Positions 32,792 to 41,797 are shown, counted from the first letter of the stretch. The stretch: DNA of 64,000 bases from Roseovarius confluentis (GCF_002917925.1 NZ_PPFE01000004.1:372001-436000); one strand, 5' to 3'. Program-made: numbers and translations. Notes: generated by a model from the letters alone, not told the origin.

Positions 32792-34851
32792 GTCGCGTAG
32801 CGCCGGAACGTCTCGAGCGTGTCCTCGAGCTGTCGTTCGCGGTTTTCATTTTCGGATGCGTCGAACAGGCTTTTGGCATTGCCTTGGCGTTCTGCGTCAG
32901 AGGTCAGGCTGATCAGGATGCTTCTCTGCTCTTCCAGGAAATGCTCCAACTCTCCGAGCAATTCCGCCTGAATATCAGCGGTTTGCACGTCCTTCATCTG
33001 GACCATGAAGTCTTCGGTTTCGGCGCTGATGAGATCGCCGAACTTCTTTGCGAAGGCCTTGTAACCACGCATCCTGCGCCACCAAAGCGACCACCAGCTA
33101 TCGTTGAAATCCAGCGCGATCGTCTGGCTGAGCGAGACGGGTGCGGGCACCTGGGGGACGTCCGGCACGGCAAGCTGGATGCCTTCCACGGCCGGGCCAA
33201 AGCCACGGAACAAGAGCTCCGCGGTCTCGGTCACGGCTTGTTCGTAAATTGCCTTTGCGGATTTGCGTGCCTGGTTGCCCATGGCGGAATAGGCCGATCG
33301 CAGCAGCACGCGAAGTCCGGTTGGATCGTATTCCCAGACATGTTCGTCGCCGTAATTTTCAAGGTGGCCAAGCAAGGAGTGTGTTGCGCGTTCAACGAAA
33401 TTCGCATGGGCACGATCGGCGCGGATCCTGTAATCGTCGAAGATGCGTGACAGCTGCGACTCAAGCGTTGCGACAGTGTCTTCTGCCATGCGCTCGAACG
33501 CTGCCAGTATCTGTTCCGAGCTCAGGTCGCTGGCGACGCGCTCACCTTCGACCCGGACCGTCCGGACCGCCTGTTGCGACGTTGCGATCGTGGTTGCGGA
33601 GGAGGCAACGCGTTTGAGGAACGGCGCGCCGAGACTGGTTACGATCTGGTCGGACACCGCTTCCATCAGTTGCGGCAGGCCCGACATTTCCCAGATCACG
33701 CCCACGGGTGTGTTGCGGGTGAACTTTTCGCCCAGCACAGCCCTGCAGAACGAGACGAGAGCATCTGCACTGGCCTTGTGCATGGACTGCAACTCGCCCG
33801 TAAGAACCATGTTTGCCCAGTAGGCGCTTCCGAACACAAGCTGCGCGTCCTCAGGACCGCCATTGAGCTTGAGCGTTGCGCGGATACTGTCCTCGATCTC
33901 GGACATCTGGTTCGCCGGATCCGAAAGCTCGTCGATCCGGTTGACGAAAATTATCACGTCGCGCGATTTCAGGTTCGAGATCATGCGCAGAAGCGCCATG
34001 TCCACCGACGTCAGGGCTTGCGTGGCCGACAGGACAACGATGCAGACACGGCTGTCGCGCAACGCCTGGATCGTGACCAGCTCGCGGACCATGAATGTAT
34101 CGTTCACGCCGGGCGTGTCCCGAAGACACATGCGGAACGGAACGCTCTGACAATTCAGAAAGAGCTCGGCAGAACGCGTGATATCGGCAAATCGCCCTTG
34201 GTCGTCAGAAATCGCGTCTTGCGCATCCACGTCGAAATCGTCGCCGAGGCAGATGTAGCGTTCGAGCAAATTCTTGTCGAAATAGCTGTATTCGTGCTCC
34301 TGCCCCATGAGCAGCTCGAAATTCCGACCAAGACGCGCCTTCGACATCGCGCGCATCCGCTCGATTTGCTCCTGAATCTTTGCGAGTTCGCTGTCTGCTC
34401 CGGCACGGTCTGCCAATTCACCGATGCGCCCGCCCTTGGTGGTCAGTCGTGCCCATTCGTCTTCGGTCATAAAGCGGAACCGGGCACCTTTCTCGGCGCG
34501 TTCTTTTGCCGGGGTCAGATGCAGGGATGTCACCACGGACGTCCACGGGTTGACGTCGGATGGCAAGAGGTCGGACCAACCGGCAATCGCGTTGATCAAT
34601 GCTGTCTTGCCGGCCTTGACCTGTCCGAGAACGGTCACGCGAGGCTCGAACGTGGCCAGTTCGTTCTTCAGGCGATCAATCGGTTTCCGGCTTTCCTCGC
34701 CCACGAGTTCGCCAAGCGCGTCGATGGCGTCTTCAAGTGCCTCGGTGTCCTGGGCGAAATCCGCGAGTTTTTCCATGCCAGCCCGCAGGTTGGACGGGCC
34801 TGACGAGGCCCGAATTTCTGTCGCAGTATCAAACTTCGCTTCGATGTTCAT
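32788..34851 (-). CDS. Dynamin-family GTPase
   Basis: A 687-residue large GTPase. G1 Gly-Gln-Val-Lys-Ala-Gly-Lys-Thr (76-83), G3 Asp-Thr-Pro-Gly (245-248) and G4 Asn-Arg-Ile-Asp (304-307). The C-terminal 350 residues are mainly helical, as in bacterial dynamins. A tryptophan/arginine cluster at 586-597 (Trp-Trp-x-x-Trp-Trp-Arg-Arg-Met-Arg-Gly) could dip into membrane like a dynamin paddle. Bacterial dynamins remodel or protect membranes. ATG 34851 has AGGTG upstream; the in-frame ATG 34947 would add 32 residues and close most of the gap to the preceding gene. Confidence 0.88.
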   Translation of the reverse strand: MNIEAKFDTATEIRASSGPSNLRAGMEKLADFAQDTEALEDAIDALGELVGEESRKPIDRLKNELATFEPRVTVLGQVKAGKTALINAIAGWSDLLPSDVNPWTSVVTSLHLTPAKERAEKGARFRFMTEDEWARLTTKGGRIGELADRAGADSELAKIQEQIERMRAMSKARLGRNFELLMGQEHEYSYFDKNLLERYICLGDDFDVDAQDAISDDQGRFADITRSAELFLNCQSVPFRMCLRDTPGVNDTFMVRELVTIQALRDSRVCIVVLSATQALTSVDMALLRMISNLKSRDVIIFVNRIDELSDPANQMSEIEDSIRATLKLNGGPEDAQLVFGSAYWANMVLTGELQSMHKASADALVSFCRAVLGEKFTRNTPVGVIWEMSGLPQLMEAVSDQIVTSLGAPFLKRVASSATTIATSQQAVRTVRVEGERVASDLSSEQILAAFERMAEDTVATLESQLSRIFDDYRIRADRAHANFVERATHSLLGHLENYGDEHVWEYDPTGLRVLLRSAYSAMGNQARKSAKAIYEQAVTETAELLFRGFGPAVEGIQLAVPDVPQVPAPVSLSQTIALDFNDSWWSLWWRRMRGYKAFAKKFGDLISAETEDFMVQMKDVQTADIQAELLGELEHFLEEQRSILISLTSDAERQGNAKSLFDASENENRERQLEDTLETFRRYAT

Positions 34852-34982
34852 AAAGGCACCTGTTGTTCGCGCAGTCGCGGCGTGGTCTATGTGTTGTCCT
34901 GCTCGGCGCTCGCGCTTGGGTAAAAACTGCCCAAGAATTGTGGTCATAGTTGGACGTGTGTGCGAGAAAACATTGGCTCTCG

Positions 34983-36257
34983 CTAACTTCCGGCAGCCAT
35001 CTTTCCCGCCAGTTCCTTGCGCAGTTGAAGCACCAGCGCGACGGCATCGACGGCTGCGTCTTCGCCCCGTTCAAGTTGAAAGAGCATCAGCATTTCCTCG
35101 CCATCCTGCAGATCACCCTGCAGCGCATCCGTCGCGGCGTTACCTGTTCCCGATCCCATGAGGTTGCTTACGGAACGGATCGCGTCGCTGCAGCAGTCGA
35201 TTATTTTCGTGCTGTCAACATCTTCGCTTTCATCGAGCGCATCGAACATCTTGCCCGCGTGGCGCTGCAGCACATCCACGGCCTCGGACAAAAGACCGAT
35301 CGTTGTTTCATCACGCGCCTCGTCATCACGAGGTGCTTCACTCCGGAGATCCTGCGAAACGTCTGTCTCGGTCTCGCCCACAGGCGTTGGCGTTGCTTTA
35401 GGGGCCGCGGGACGTTGTTCTGCGTCCGGCGGCATTTTGAGCGCGAGACGATCGAGGAAGACCCGCGCCTGGTCGATGTCGGCGGTCCTGCCGTGTCGGA
35501 TGTGCCGAGAGACCAGTTGCATCAGGCTCTTGCCCCCACTGGCCGCCCACAACGGGTCATTGACGTGTTCTGCGCCGGTCTGCGCGGTGACGCCCTGAAT
35601 GGTTGCAACCGGGAACATCCCGAGGAACTCGTTGCTGACGATGGGCTCCAGCCGCGCGATGTTGTCGTTCAACACATCGCGCATCAGCAGCTGATCCGCC
35701 TGTGTCAGGGCAAGAACACTGTGATCCTTGATGTGATCCGGAACCGCGGACCAGAGCCTCTGTTCTTCCTGGGTGAAATCCTGACTGCACCAGATAACGA
35801 GGTCAGCGCGCGAAATCACGGCTTCAAGCGCGCTCTGACGTTCCTCCTCCGTGCCGTCCAGACCGATTTCAATGTAGTCCTGCTGAATAAGGTTCGGATC
35901 GGGCAGTTCCTGGCGGACGCGCAAGGCGTCCGTGGGTATCTCGCACTGCTTCAGGAACCCCCGCACCATCGACACCGAGCCGTCCGCGCGTTCGATCAGG
36001 GCCTGTTCTGTGTCGCCGTACGAAAGTTCGAAGACCGGGACCGTTTGATCGTGTCCGACATCGGGATGTGCCGACATCATTTCAAGCAGCTTGGTTTTTC
36101 CGCTTCCCGCGAAACCGGTTACGACAACCTGCACCGGCCTGGTCAGGAGCGACAGAAGCCGCGCACCGCACCGCGCATAGGGTGGTGGCAGATTGCCACG
36201 GTCAAGCACGCGTCCAAGACGATCAATGACGGGGTCCAACTGCTCGGCGGTGTTCAT
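34983..36257 (-). CDS. P-loop GTPase-like protein with degenerate G motifs
   Basis: A 424-residue protein. G1 is Gly-Phe-Ala-Gly-Ser-Gly-Lys-Thr (48-55). The G3 position is degenerate: Ile-Glu-Ile-Gly-Leu-Asp-Gly-Thr near 129-136, with no Asp-x-Pro-Gly. G4 is Thr-Gln-Ala-Asp (185-188). Val-Ile-Trp-Cys-Ser-Gln (154-159), with Glu and Trp downstream, parallels the 311-residue GTPase-like protein, so the two may be ancient duplicates. A helical C-terminal region follows a Pro/Glu-rich linker (about 280-315). ATG 36257 has GGAG upstream, 17 bases after the PP2C stop. Confidence 0.8.
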   Translation of the reverse strand: MNTAEQLDPVIDRLGRVLDRGNLPPPYARCGARLLSLLTRPVQVVVTGFAGSGKTKLLEMMSAHPDVGHDQTVPVFELSYGDTEQALIERADGSVSMVRGFLKQCEIPTDALRVRQELPDPNLIQQDYIEIGLDGTEEERQSALEAVISRADLVIWCSQDFTQEEQRLWSAVPDHIKDHSVLALTQADQLLMRDVLNDNIARLEPIVSNEFLGMFPVATIQGVTAQTGAEHVNDPLWAASGGKSLMQLVSRHIRHGRTADIDQARVFLDRLALKMPPDAEQRPAAPKATPTPVGETETDVSQDLRSEAPRDDEARDETTIGLLSEAVDVLQRHAGKMFDALDESEDVDSTKIIDCCSDAIRSVSNLMGSGTGNAATDALQGDLQDGEEMLMLFQLERGEDAAVDAVALVLQLRKELAGKMAAGS

Positions 36258-36274
36258 TTTTTCTCCGATCTGCC

Positions 36275-37180
36275 TTACCCGGCCGCGGACTTGGATCGTC
36301 TTACGCGAGCCAAGATCGTAAGCGTTTCCGTTCTGCCGTTATCGAGGCGTTCGACGGTTTCATGCACGTCCGCAGGTTCTGCGAAGGCACCTTTCTTCAG
36401 CACTTTCACGACGCAGATTGCCAGATTGTCCTGTGCGGGATCATCCAGGTTCTTGATCTCTTCGGCCAATACGGCGCTGATCCTTTCGGCAGAGTTCTTG
36501 TGCTGGAACCTCAGCAAGCTTTCGATCTGTTCTTCCGAGATGAACTGGAGCCCATCACTCGCCGAGATCAGGATATCATCCTCGAAGAGCGTGAAAGCTA
36601 CGTCGGGGCAGTCTATCTGATTGATGTCCTTGCCAATCAGAACCGACGTCAGACAGCTTTGGTCAGGGTGCTGCAGCGCGTCCTCGCGGTTCATGAGCCC
36701 GGACCCGACAAGATATTCGACCTGCGATGATAGCGCGTGGTTGTCGTTCAGGCGCGTCAGAGTTCCGTTGCGGAAAAGAAACAACGGAGAGTCTCCGACG
36801 GACACCCAGTACAAACGATCCTCTATGAAGATGGTCGCGAGCAGCGTTGCCCCCATTCCATGAGCCTCGGGATGGGATCGCGCGTAGTGCCCCACGCATT
36901 CATTGGCATTCAAGGCAGCCCCCTTGAGCGCGTCGCATACCCGCGACTCGAGAAGCTCCGGATCGCCGGATTGTAATTTCAGGCCGCTGAAGACCTCGGT
37001 TACGACGATCTTGCTGGCAATGTCACCAGCCTTGTGTCCGCCCATGCCATCCGCCAGAACGACAAAGCCGAATGGTTGGCCCGATGGAAAATCCGAAGCG
37101 AGTGCATCCTCTTGACGCTCGCGGCGCCCAAGCTCGGTGACCATCGCGGAGTCGTAGGTGAAATCAGCCTTGGTTTGCAT
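36275..37180 (-). CDS. PP2C-family Ser/Thr protein phosphatase
   Basis: A 301-residue soluble metal-dependent phosphatase of the Stp/PppA type. The key motifs are intact: Arg-Arg-Glu-Arg-Gln-Glu-Asp (19-25), Asp-Gly-Met-Gly-Gly-His (44-49), Gly-Ala-Thr, Val-Gly-Asp-Ser, Ser-Ala-Ser-Asp-Gly and Gln-Asp-Asn near the C-terminus. It should reverse phosphorylation by the kinase encoded two genes upstream. ATG at 37180 lies inside the end of the FHA gene (17-base overlap), so translation is coupled. Together with the kinase and the FHA protein it forms a complete write-read-erase set. Confidence 0.93.
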   Translation of the reverse strand: MQTKADFTYDSAMVTELGRRERQEDALASDFPSGQPFGFVVLADGMGGHKAGDIASKIVVTEVFSGLKLQSGDPELLESRVCDALKGAALNANECVGHYARSHPEAHGMGATLLATIFIEDRLYWVSVGDSPLFLFRNGTLTRLNDNHALSSQVEYLVGSGLMNREDALQHPDQSCLTSVLIGKDINQIDCPDVAFTLFEDDILISASDGLQFISEEQIESLLRFQHKNSAERISAVLAEEIKNLDDPAQDNLAICVVKVLKKGAFAEPADVHETVERLDNGRTETLTILARVRRSKSAAG

Positions 37181-38426
37181 AGGCCCGGCCCGCGTCTGTT
37201 TCCTGATCCCAGGAAAAGCCCTGGCAGCAGAGAGGCACAAACCGCAGCGACGTTTCGCCGATCATGATCGTGTCACCCGCCGCCAGTTCCTCGGTGCTCA
37301 AGACAGGTCTGTCATTCCGGCGAACGATGTTCGCCTTGCCGCCGTGTCCGATGAAAAAGCCTTTGTGCCGGGCGTCGTATGCAATCGAGGCATGGCCTGC
37401 GCGGGAAATGCTGTTGTCACCAAAGTCGAGACGCACGGTCTGATCTTCGCCCCGGCCGATCGTGCTGACACCCTGAAACAATGTGAACGCCGATCCACGC
37501 CCGGGCCCGTCGACGACGATGAGCCAGCCGACGGGGAATGACGTGTAGGGCGCCTCACTCGCCTTGTCGTTATCCGACATTGGGTCCGTTTCCGTCTCCA
37601 TTGCCGTGTTGAACCCGAGTAGCCTTGTCTTGACGCGTCCGTGACGGCTGGCACCGCGACCAACGGCCGGTTGCGGGACCTCGACGGCCGCGCGCGGCTC
37701 GGCGGCGGGTTGCGGGGCGGGACCGGCCTGCATCGTCGGCTCGGACGGACCGGCAGGGCGCATGGACTGTTGTGGCATCCCGGCCCTTTGATGCGGTGCC
37801 GCGTCACTGGTCTCCATGGGGCCGGGTTCTTCCGTGAATTGCCCCGCGCCGGCACTGGGTCCGGCAGGAGATGACGCTTGAGTTTTCGTACCGTCATTCG
37901 TGCCGATGACGTCCCACGGGTCCAGATCTTCCTTCAACAACTCATCGAGTTGATCCGACGTGGCCTGCATGGAAGGCGCGTCTGCCGTCTCTTCTACCTG
38001 AACGGACATCGTCGGGTCCGCGTCTGCACCATGGTCCTGTGCGGCCGTTTGGCCGGAACGCGCCTCTGCGGCAGGTGTAGTGACCCCGGAACCGAAAACG
38101 TCATCCTCGACGTCCTCATAGGTCTCGAAGGAGTCGTCGTATTCGTCGAGAAAGAGGTTCGGCTCATCGGAGTTGGCGAAGAACTTTGCGACCTCCTCGC
38201 TCATGCCTGGATCCGCATCCGTCTCGTCTTGCAGCTGCGCCGGAGTTTCAATCTGGGTGTCGGACCCGGATGCGTCGTAGCCGGTATCAGTGTGGCGACC
38301 CAAAACAGCGGCGGAAGACATATCTGGGACGCGCGCCTCGGGTGCAGCTGTGGTTGCCATCGGCATTGCGGAAGTCGAGCCGTCCGCCTGCCGTTTCTCG
38401 CCAATGATGTCGCGAATGAATTTCAT
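37164..38426 (-). CDS. FHA-domain protein with long disordered N-terminal region
   Basis: A 420-residue protein. The first 12 residues (Met-Lys-Phe-Ile-Arg-Asp-Ile-Ile) may form an amphipathic helix. About 270 residues of Pro/Ala/Asp/Glu-rich, probably disordered sequence follow, rich in Ser and Thr. The FHA domain spans about 320-400: Ser-Thr-Ile-Gly-Arg-Gly, then Ser-Ile-Ser-Arg-Ala-Gly-His-Ala-Ser-Ile, then Asn-Ile-Val-Arg. The Ser-Arg-x-x-His spacing has one residue more than the usual Ser-x-x-His. FHA domains bind phosphothreonine, so it likely reads the operon kinase's output. AAGGAT precedes the ATG. Confidence 0.85.
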   Translation of the reverse strand: MKFIRDIIGEKRQADGSTSAMPMATTAAPEARVPDMSSAAVLGRHTDTGYDASGSDTQIETPAQLQDETDADPGMSEEVAKFFANSDEPNLFLDEYDDSFETYEDVEDDVFGSGVTTPAAEARSGQTAAQDHGADADPTMSVQVEETADAPSMQATSDQLDELLKEDLDPWDVIGTNDGTKTQASSPAGPSAGAGQFTEEPGPMETSDAAPHQRAGMPQQSMRPAGPSEPTMQAGPAPQPAAEPRAAVEVPQPAVGRGASRHGRVKTRLLGFNTAMETETDPMSDNDKASEAPYTSFPVGWLIVVDGPGRGSAFTLFQGVSTIGRGEDQTVRLDFGDNSISRAGHASIAYDARHKGFFIGHGGKANIVRRNDRPVLSTEELAAGDTIMIGETSLRFVPLCCQGFSWDQETDAGRAYANQG

Positions 38427-38449
38427 GTTTTATCCTTTCTTTTATCTAC

Positions 38450-39826
38450 TCACGCCAACCTGCCGTTGCGTTTTTTGGCGAGTCGTCTCAATGCGCGCAG
38501 AAGCCCGCTGCCTGTTTTCCGTCGCGTGTCCGTATCCTCGGGTAAGGCCGATTGAGCGAGTAGCGAATCCTCGCCTGACTCGGCACGAGCCTGCTTGCGG
38601 TTTTTCCTGCCGTCGTTTTCTTCAAGCCAACCTTCCAGATCTTCGATCGGCTGGCCGAATATATCGACCAGCTGCGAGGCTTCTTCAGTGGCTTCTTCCA
38701 CCGGTTCCACGTCTTTCTTCGAGGTCTTCGGTTTGACCTTGGTGTTGGTGTCTTGAACCAGCGACGAGATCGTCGAAGCCAGTTCGTGGTCATCTTCCAA
38801 TGCGTCCTGACAGGGTGGTGCGGCCATCGTGACAGGCCGTGCGGGCGCCTCGGTTGGCTGCAAGCCGGCATTGATGTTGGTGGAGAGGTCCGGCTGTGGC
38901 TCGGTAGCCGTGCCTCTTTCCAGGCTGTCCAGCCATTCCTTCGCAGACTGAAAACGATCCTTCTGCGCCACGGAAAGCGCCTTGTCGATCGCCGACAGAA
39001 AGCCCCTGTCGAACGCCCAGTTTCCAGTCGCGAGGGGTGTGTAGGGATCCGGCAAGTCCGATGTCAGCGCGGCGATCCGCTTTTGACAATCGGGCGGCGC
39101 GTTTCCGGTGATCAGGTGATAGAATGTGGCGCCGACAGAGTAGATGTCGCTTGACGGTTTCTGGTCTCCGTCCGTGTAATAGAACTCGTGCGGCGAGTAC
39201 CCGTCCTTCACGGCCATCATGTGTGACAGGGCCCGGGTTTGTCGTGCTTTCTCTTCGCTTGCGGCGCCGAAATCAATCATGGTCAACTTGTTGCTCGTGT
39301 CGACCAACAGGTTGTCCGGTGATATGTCGCGATGCAGCATACCCGTCCCATGCAGGTATTCCAGCGCACTGAGCGTTTCGCGAAGAAGGCTCTCGATAAG
39401 CTCGTCGGTCATGCGTTCGGGCTCGATTTCGAGCATCGTCAGAAGGTCCATGCCGTCGACGAAATCCATCGCGATGTAGGCGGTGTTGTTCTCCTGGAAG
39501 ACCTGATGAATCTTCACGATATTGGGATGTTCGAACTTGGCCATGCGCAGTGCCTCACGCAGGAAGCTGCGAATGACCTTCTGGAACTGTTGCTGAAACT
39601 CGGGCTTGTGAGGTCGCACCTCGCCGTTCACACGGCGACAGATCGTGCTGGGAAAACACTCCTTGACCACGACCACCCGATCGAGGCTGTCGCGGGCAAG
39701 ATAAGTCATTCCGAATCCGCCGCCGATCAGGTGCCGCTCTATCTTGTATTGGCCGTGAAGCAAGGTCTGACCCGGCGAAAGATCATCGGATTCGCAGTGA
39801 CTCAGATTGGTCGCGTTGCTTTGCAC
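38450..39826 (-). CDS. Serine/threonine protein kinase (Hanks type)
   Basis: A 458-residue kinase. Glycine loop Gly-Gly-Gly-Phe-Gly-Met (35-40), ATP Lys55, helix C Glu91, His-Arg-Asp (165-167) with Asn172, and Asp-Phe-Gly (185-187) are all present, so it should be active. A polar tail follows residue 310. The last 20 residues are strongly basic (Arg-Ala-Leu-Arg-Arg-Leu-Ala-Lys-Lys-Arg) and could bind membrane or nucleic acid. There is no transmembrane segment and no PASTA domain. The start is GTG. It is the first gene of the leftward cassette. Confidence 0.92.
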   Translation of the reverse strand: MQSNATNLSHCESDDLSPGQTLLHGQYKIERHLIGGGFGMTYLARDSLDRVVVVKECFPSTICRRVNGEVRPHKPEFQQQFQKVIRSFLREALRMAKFEHPNIVKIHQVFQENNTAYIAMDFVDGMDLLTMLEIEPERMTDELIESLLRETLSALEYLHGTGMLHRDISPDNLLVDTSNKLTMIDFGAASEEKARQTRALSHMMAVKDGYSPHEFYYTDGDQKPSSDIYSVGATFYHLITGNAPPDCQKRIAALTSDLPDPYTPLATGNWAFDRGFLSAIDKALSVAQKDRFQSAKEWLDSLERGTATEPQPDLSTNINAGLQPTEAPARPVTMAAPPCQDALEDDHELASTISSLVQDTNTKVKPKTSKKDVEPVEEATEEASQLVDIFGQPIEDLEGWLEENDGRKNRKQARAESGEDSLLAQSALPEDTDTRRKTGSGLLRALRRLAKKRNGRLA

Positions 39827-40258
39827 GTCAGGGCTTTCCCGGGGCTTTCGAAGACTTTGAAGAAACTCAAAACACTCGGACAGACCCGCCGAAGTTGAGC
39901 GGACATTGTGATGAAAACATGGCGGTAGTCGTCCAAAGACTTGGCATTACGAAGAAATACGTTCGATATTTGGTTCCACATCTCCGCGTAGACCCCAAAG
40001 TTTGCGGATGAATGTCCGGTTCATTCGGTCTGTCGATCATTCCGCGCACGCGCAGCGTAGGTCGGCTTCCCGCCCTGACTGTCGGACCGTCGCGAAGGGC
40101 CCGAAGCGGCCGTGCGCACGTGTGTGGCGCTGAGCCGCATTGGCTGGCACCTTAAGACATGCGCCGCACGTGCGCGCTTTGGGCGAACCGAGGTGCGCCG
40201 GTGTGGGACATATGCGATTGGATGTACGGCCCAGAATGTCGCGGAAGGCGACCGTAGA
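39827..40258. promoter_or_regulatory. Upstream region of the kinase/GTPase cassette
   Basis: These 432 bases separate the kinase gene from the MocR gene, both on the minus strand, and hold no convincing ORF. The promoter of the cassette should lie here. The AT-rich part near 39940-39975 is the likeliest place, but no clear -35/-10 pair was found. No terminator for the MocR gene was recognised. Confidence 0.35.
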
Positions 40259-41620
40259 TCAAAACTGGCTGGACGTTATATATGCAAGGAGGCCCAAAGT
40301 GTCTCTCAACTCTTTGCGTGATATTTGGCCGCCAAGGCACACGCGAAGGCTCTCGGACGGCTCGCCTGACACTGTAAAAGCATCCGACGGCATTATTCCA
40401 AGGCCGGTCCCGGCCATGCGTCCAATCACCTCGGCGCGACCGAGGCCCATGGGCAAGCGTAGCCAGATATTGAACGCGTGTGGAAGGGACTCGTAATTCG
40501 AGGCTGAAAGAACCTGCGCCGCGATGGCCTGACGGGCCACGGTTTCTTCCCGGATGAAACGTCGTATCCGGTCGGCGGTGCCGTCGGTGATCCACCGTGT
40601 CGCCAGCGCCATCATGAGGGGCGAGGGCATTACCGAGATGAGCTTCAAGTTATGGGCCAGTTCGCGCGACGCGTGACTGTTGGGCGCGACCGTATAGGCC
40701 AACCGCAGTCCGGCACCGATGCATTTCGCCAAACCGCCGATATGCCAGACCAGATCGGGCGCGAAACTCGCCAGCGGCGCTGGCGGGTTGGGCGGGATAA
40801 AGCCATAGGCGTCATCCTCTATCAGGGGCAGTTTGCAGGAGGTTATGACTTCGGCAATCCGTTCGCGGCGGGCCAGGGAAATCGTCCGCGTTGTCGGATT
40901 CTGCAAGGTCGGATTCAGATAGAGCGCCTTCGGAGCGTGCTGCCTGATCGCGGTATCGAGCGCGTCAGGGTCGATCCCCTCCGCGTCTCCGGGCAGGCCG
41001 ACGAGGTGCAGGCCAAGTCGTCCGGCGATGCTGCGCAGGCCCGGATAGGTAACATCCTCGCACAGGACCGTATCGCCGGGGCGCGCGATGCTCATCAGAA
41101 TCGCCAGCATCGTCGGATGCGCACCCGGTGTGACGGCGATCCGATCCAGCGACGGCACCAGCCCGCGCAGAGACAACCACGTCGAGGCGGCATCCTTGTC
41201 GACCTGTCCGCCGGTTGCGGACTGATAGCGCAGCAGGTCGATCAGGTTTGCCGAGACCGTCTGCAAGCCCTCCTGCATCCGCTCGAGCAAGTCGGCGTCC
41301 TGAGGTTCGGGCGGCAGGTTCATGGTCAGGTCCGCGTCGGACTGTCTCCGCAACTCCGGCCGCTCGGCCTCTGCCGGGGCGCGGGCGACAAAGGTGCCGC
41401 GTCCGACATGGCTGTTGATCAGGCCCCGTCTGCGCGCCTCGGCATAGCCACGGGACACGGTGGTAAAGTCGATGCCAAGCCGATCCGCCAGCCGCCGCTG
41501 CGGCGGCAACCGGTCGCCCAGGCTGAGCGTGCCGTTCGCAACGCCCTCCGCTATGGCATCGGCAAGCTGAATATACCGGGCGGCGCCGTCAGGGCGTAAT
41601 GTCGGGGTCCAAGATTGCAT
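40259..41620 (-). CDS. MocR-family (GntR plus aminotransferase fold) regulator
   Basis: A 453-residue regulator. The N-terminal winged helix (about 10-80: Ser-Leu-Gly-Asp-Arg-Leu-Pro-Pro-Gln-Arg-Arg-Leu-Ala) is followed by a fold I aminotransferase-like domain. That domain has a PLP-binding Lys in Gly-Gly-Leu-Ala-Lys-Cys and Asp-Asp-Ala-Tyr before it. MocR proteins sense amino compounds through PLP and bind direct repeats. It is divergent from the Nit1C cluster, and TTGTATGGA repeats fill the shared control region. ATG 41635 is an alternative start, five residues longer. Confidence 0.9.
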   Translation of the reverse strand: MQSWTPTLRPDGAARYIQLADAIAEGVANGTLSLGDRLPPQRRLADRLGIDFTTVSRGYAEARRRGLINSHVGRGTFVARAPAEAERPELRRQSDADLTMNLPPEPQDADLLERMQEGLQTVSANLIDLLRYQSATGGQVDKDAASTWLSLRGLVPSLDRIAVTPGAHPTMLAILMSIARPGDTVLCEDVTYPGLRSIAGRLGLHLVGLPGDAEGIDPDALDTAIRQHAPKALYLNPTLQNPTTRTISLARRERIAEVITSCKLPLIEDDAYGFIPPNPPAPLASFAPDLVWHIGGLAKCIGAGLRLAYTVAPNSHASRELAHNLKLISVMPSPLMMALATRWITDGTADRIRRFIREETVARQAIAAQVLSASNYESLPHAFNIWLRLPMGLGRAEVIGRMAGTGLGIMPSDAFTVSGEPSESLRVCLGGQISRKELRDTLGLLAYITSSQF

Positions 41621-41797
41621 ACAATATCCATACATTGATTCGTTGTGAATTGAAGCCCTTTGTATGGAAAAAAATGCGCCGCGAATTGGAGGTGTGCGGA
41701 ATTAGCTTTTTAATTGAGCATATGAGCCTCAGAACTCAACGTATTGCGCTGCCAGTAGGGCCATTGTGAGCTTTATTGTATGGAAAATTGTATTTCC
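41615..41797. promoter_or_regulatory. Repeated TTGTATGGA motifs between the MocR gene and Nit1C
   Basis: Copies on the plus strand: TTTGTATGGAAA (41659-41670), TTGTATGGAAAA (41776-41787) and a partial ATTGTATTTCC (41787-41797). On the minus strand: AATGTATGGATA (41625-41636) and ATTGTATGCA (41616-41625), both over the MocR start. MocR regulators typically use direct repeats of short motifs. The placement fits self-regulation plus control of the nit genes. Confidence 0.6.

Noticed and set aside
33574..34803. A 409-codon plus-strand frame opposite the dynamin-like gene
   Set aside because: Same reason: a mirror of a well-supported gene.
34950..36620. A 556-codon plus-strand frame opposite the 424-residue P-loop gene
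   Set aside because: Antisense to a gene with clear motifs and a Shine-Dalgarno. Its translation shows no family features.
36275..39826. Type VI secretion regulation (PpkA/PppA/Fha)
   Set aside because: The kinase, phosphatase and FHA set resembles it, but no tss genes are in the window and the partners are GTPases.
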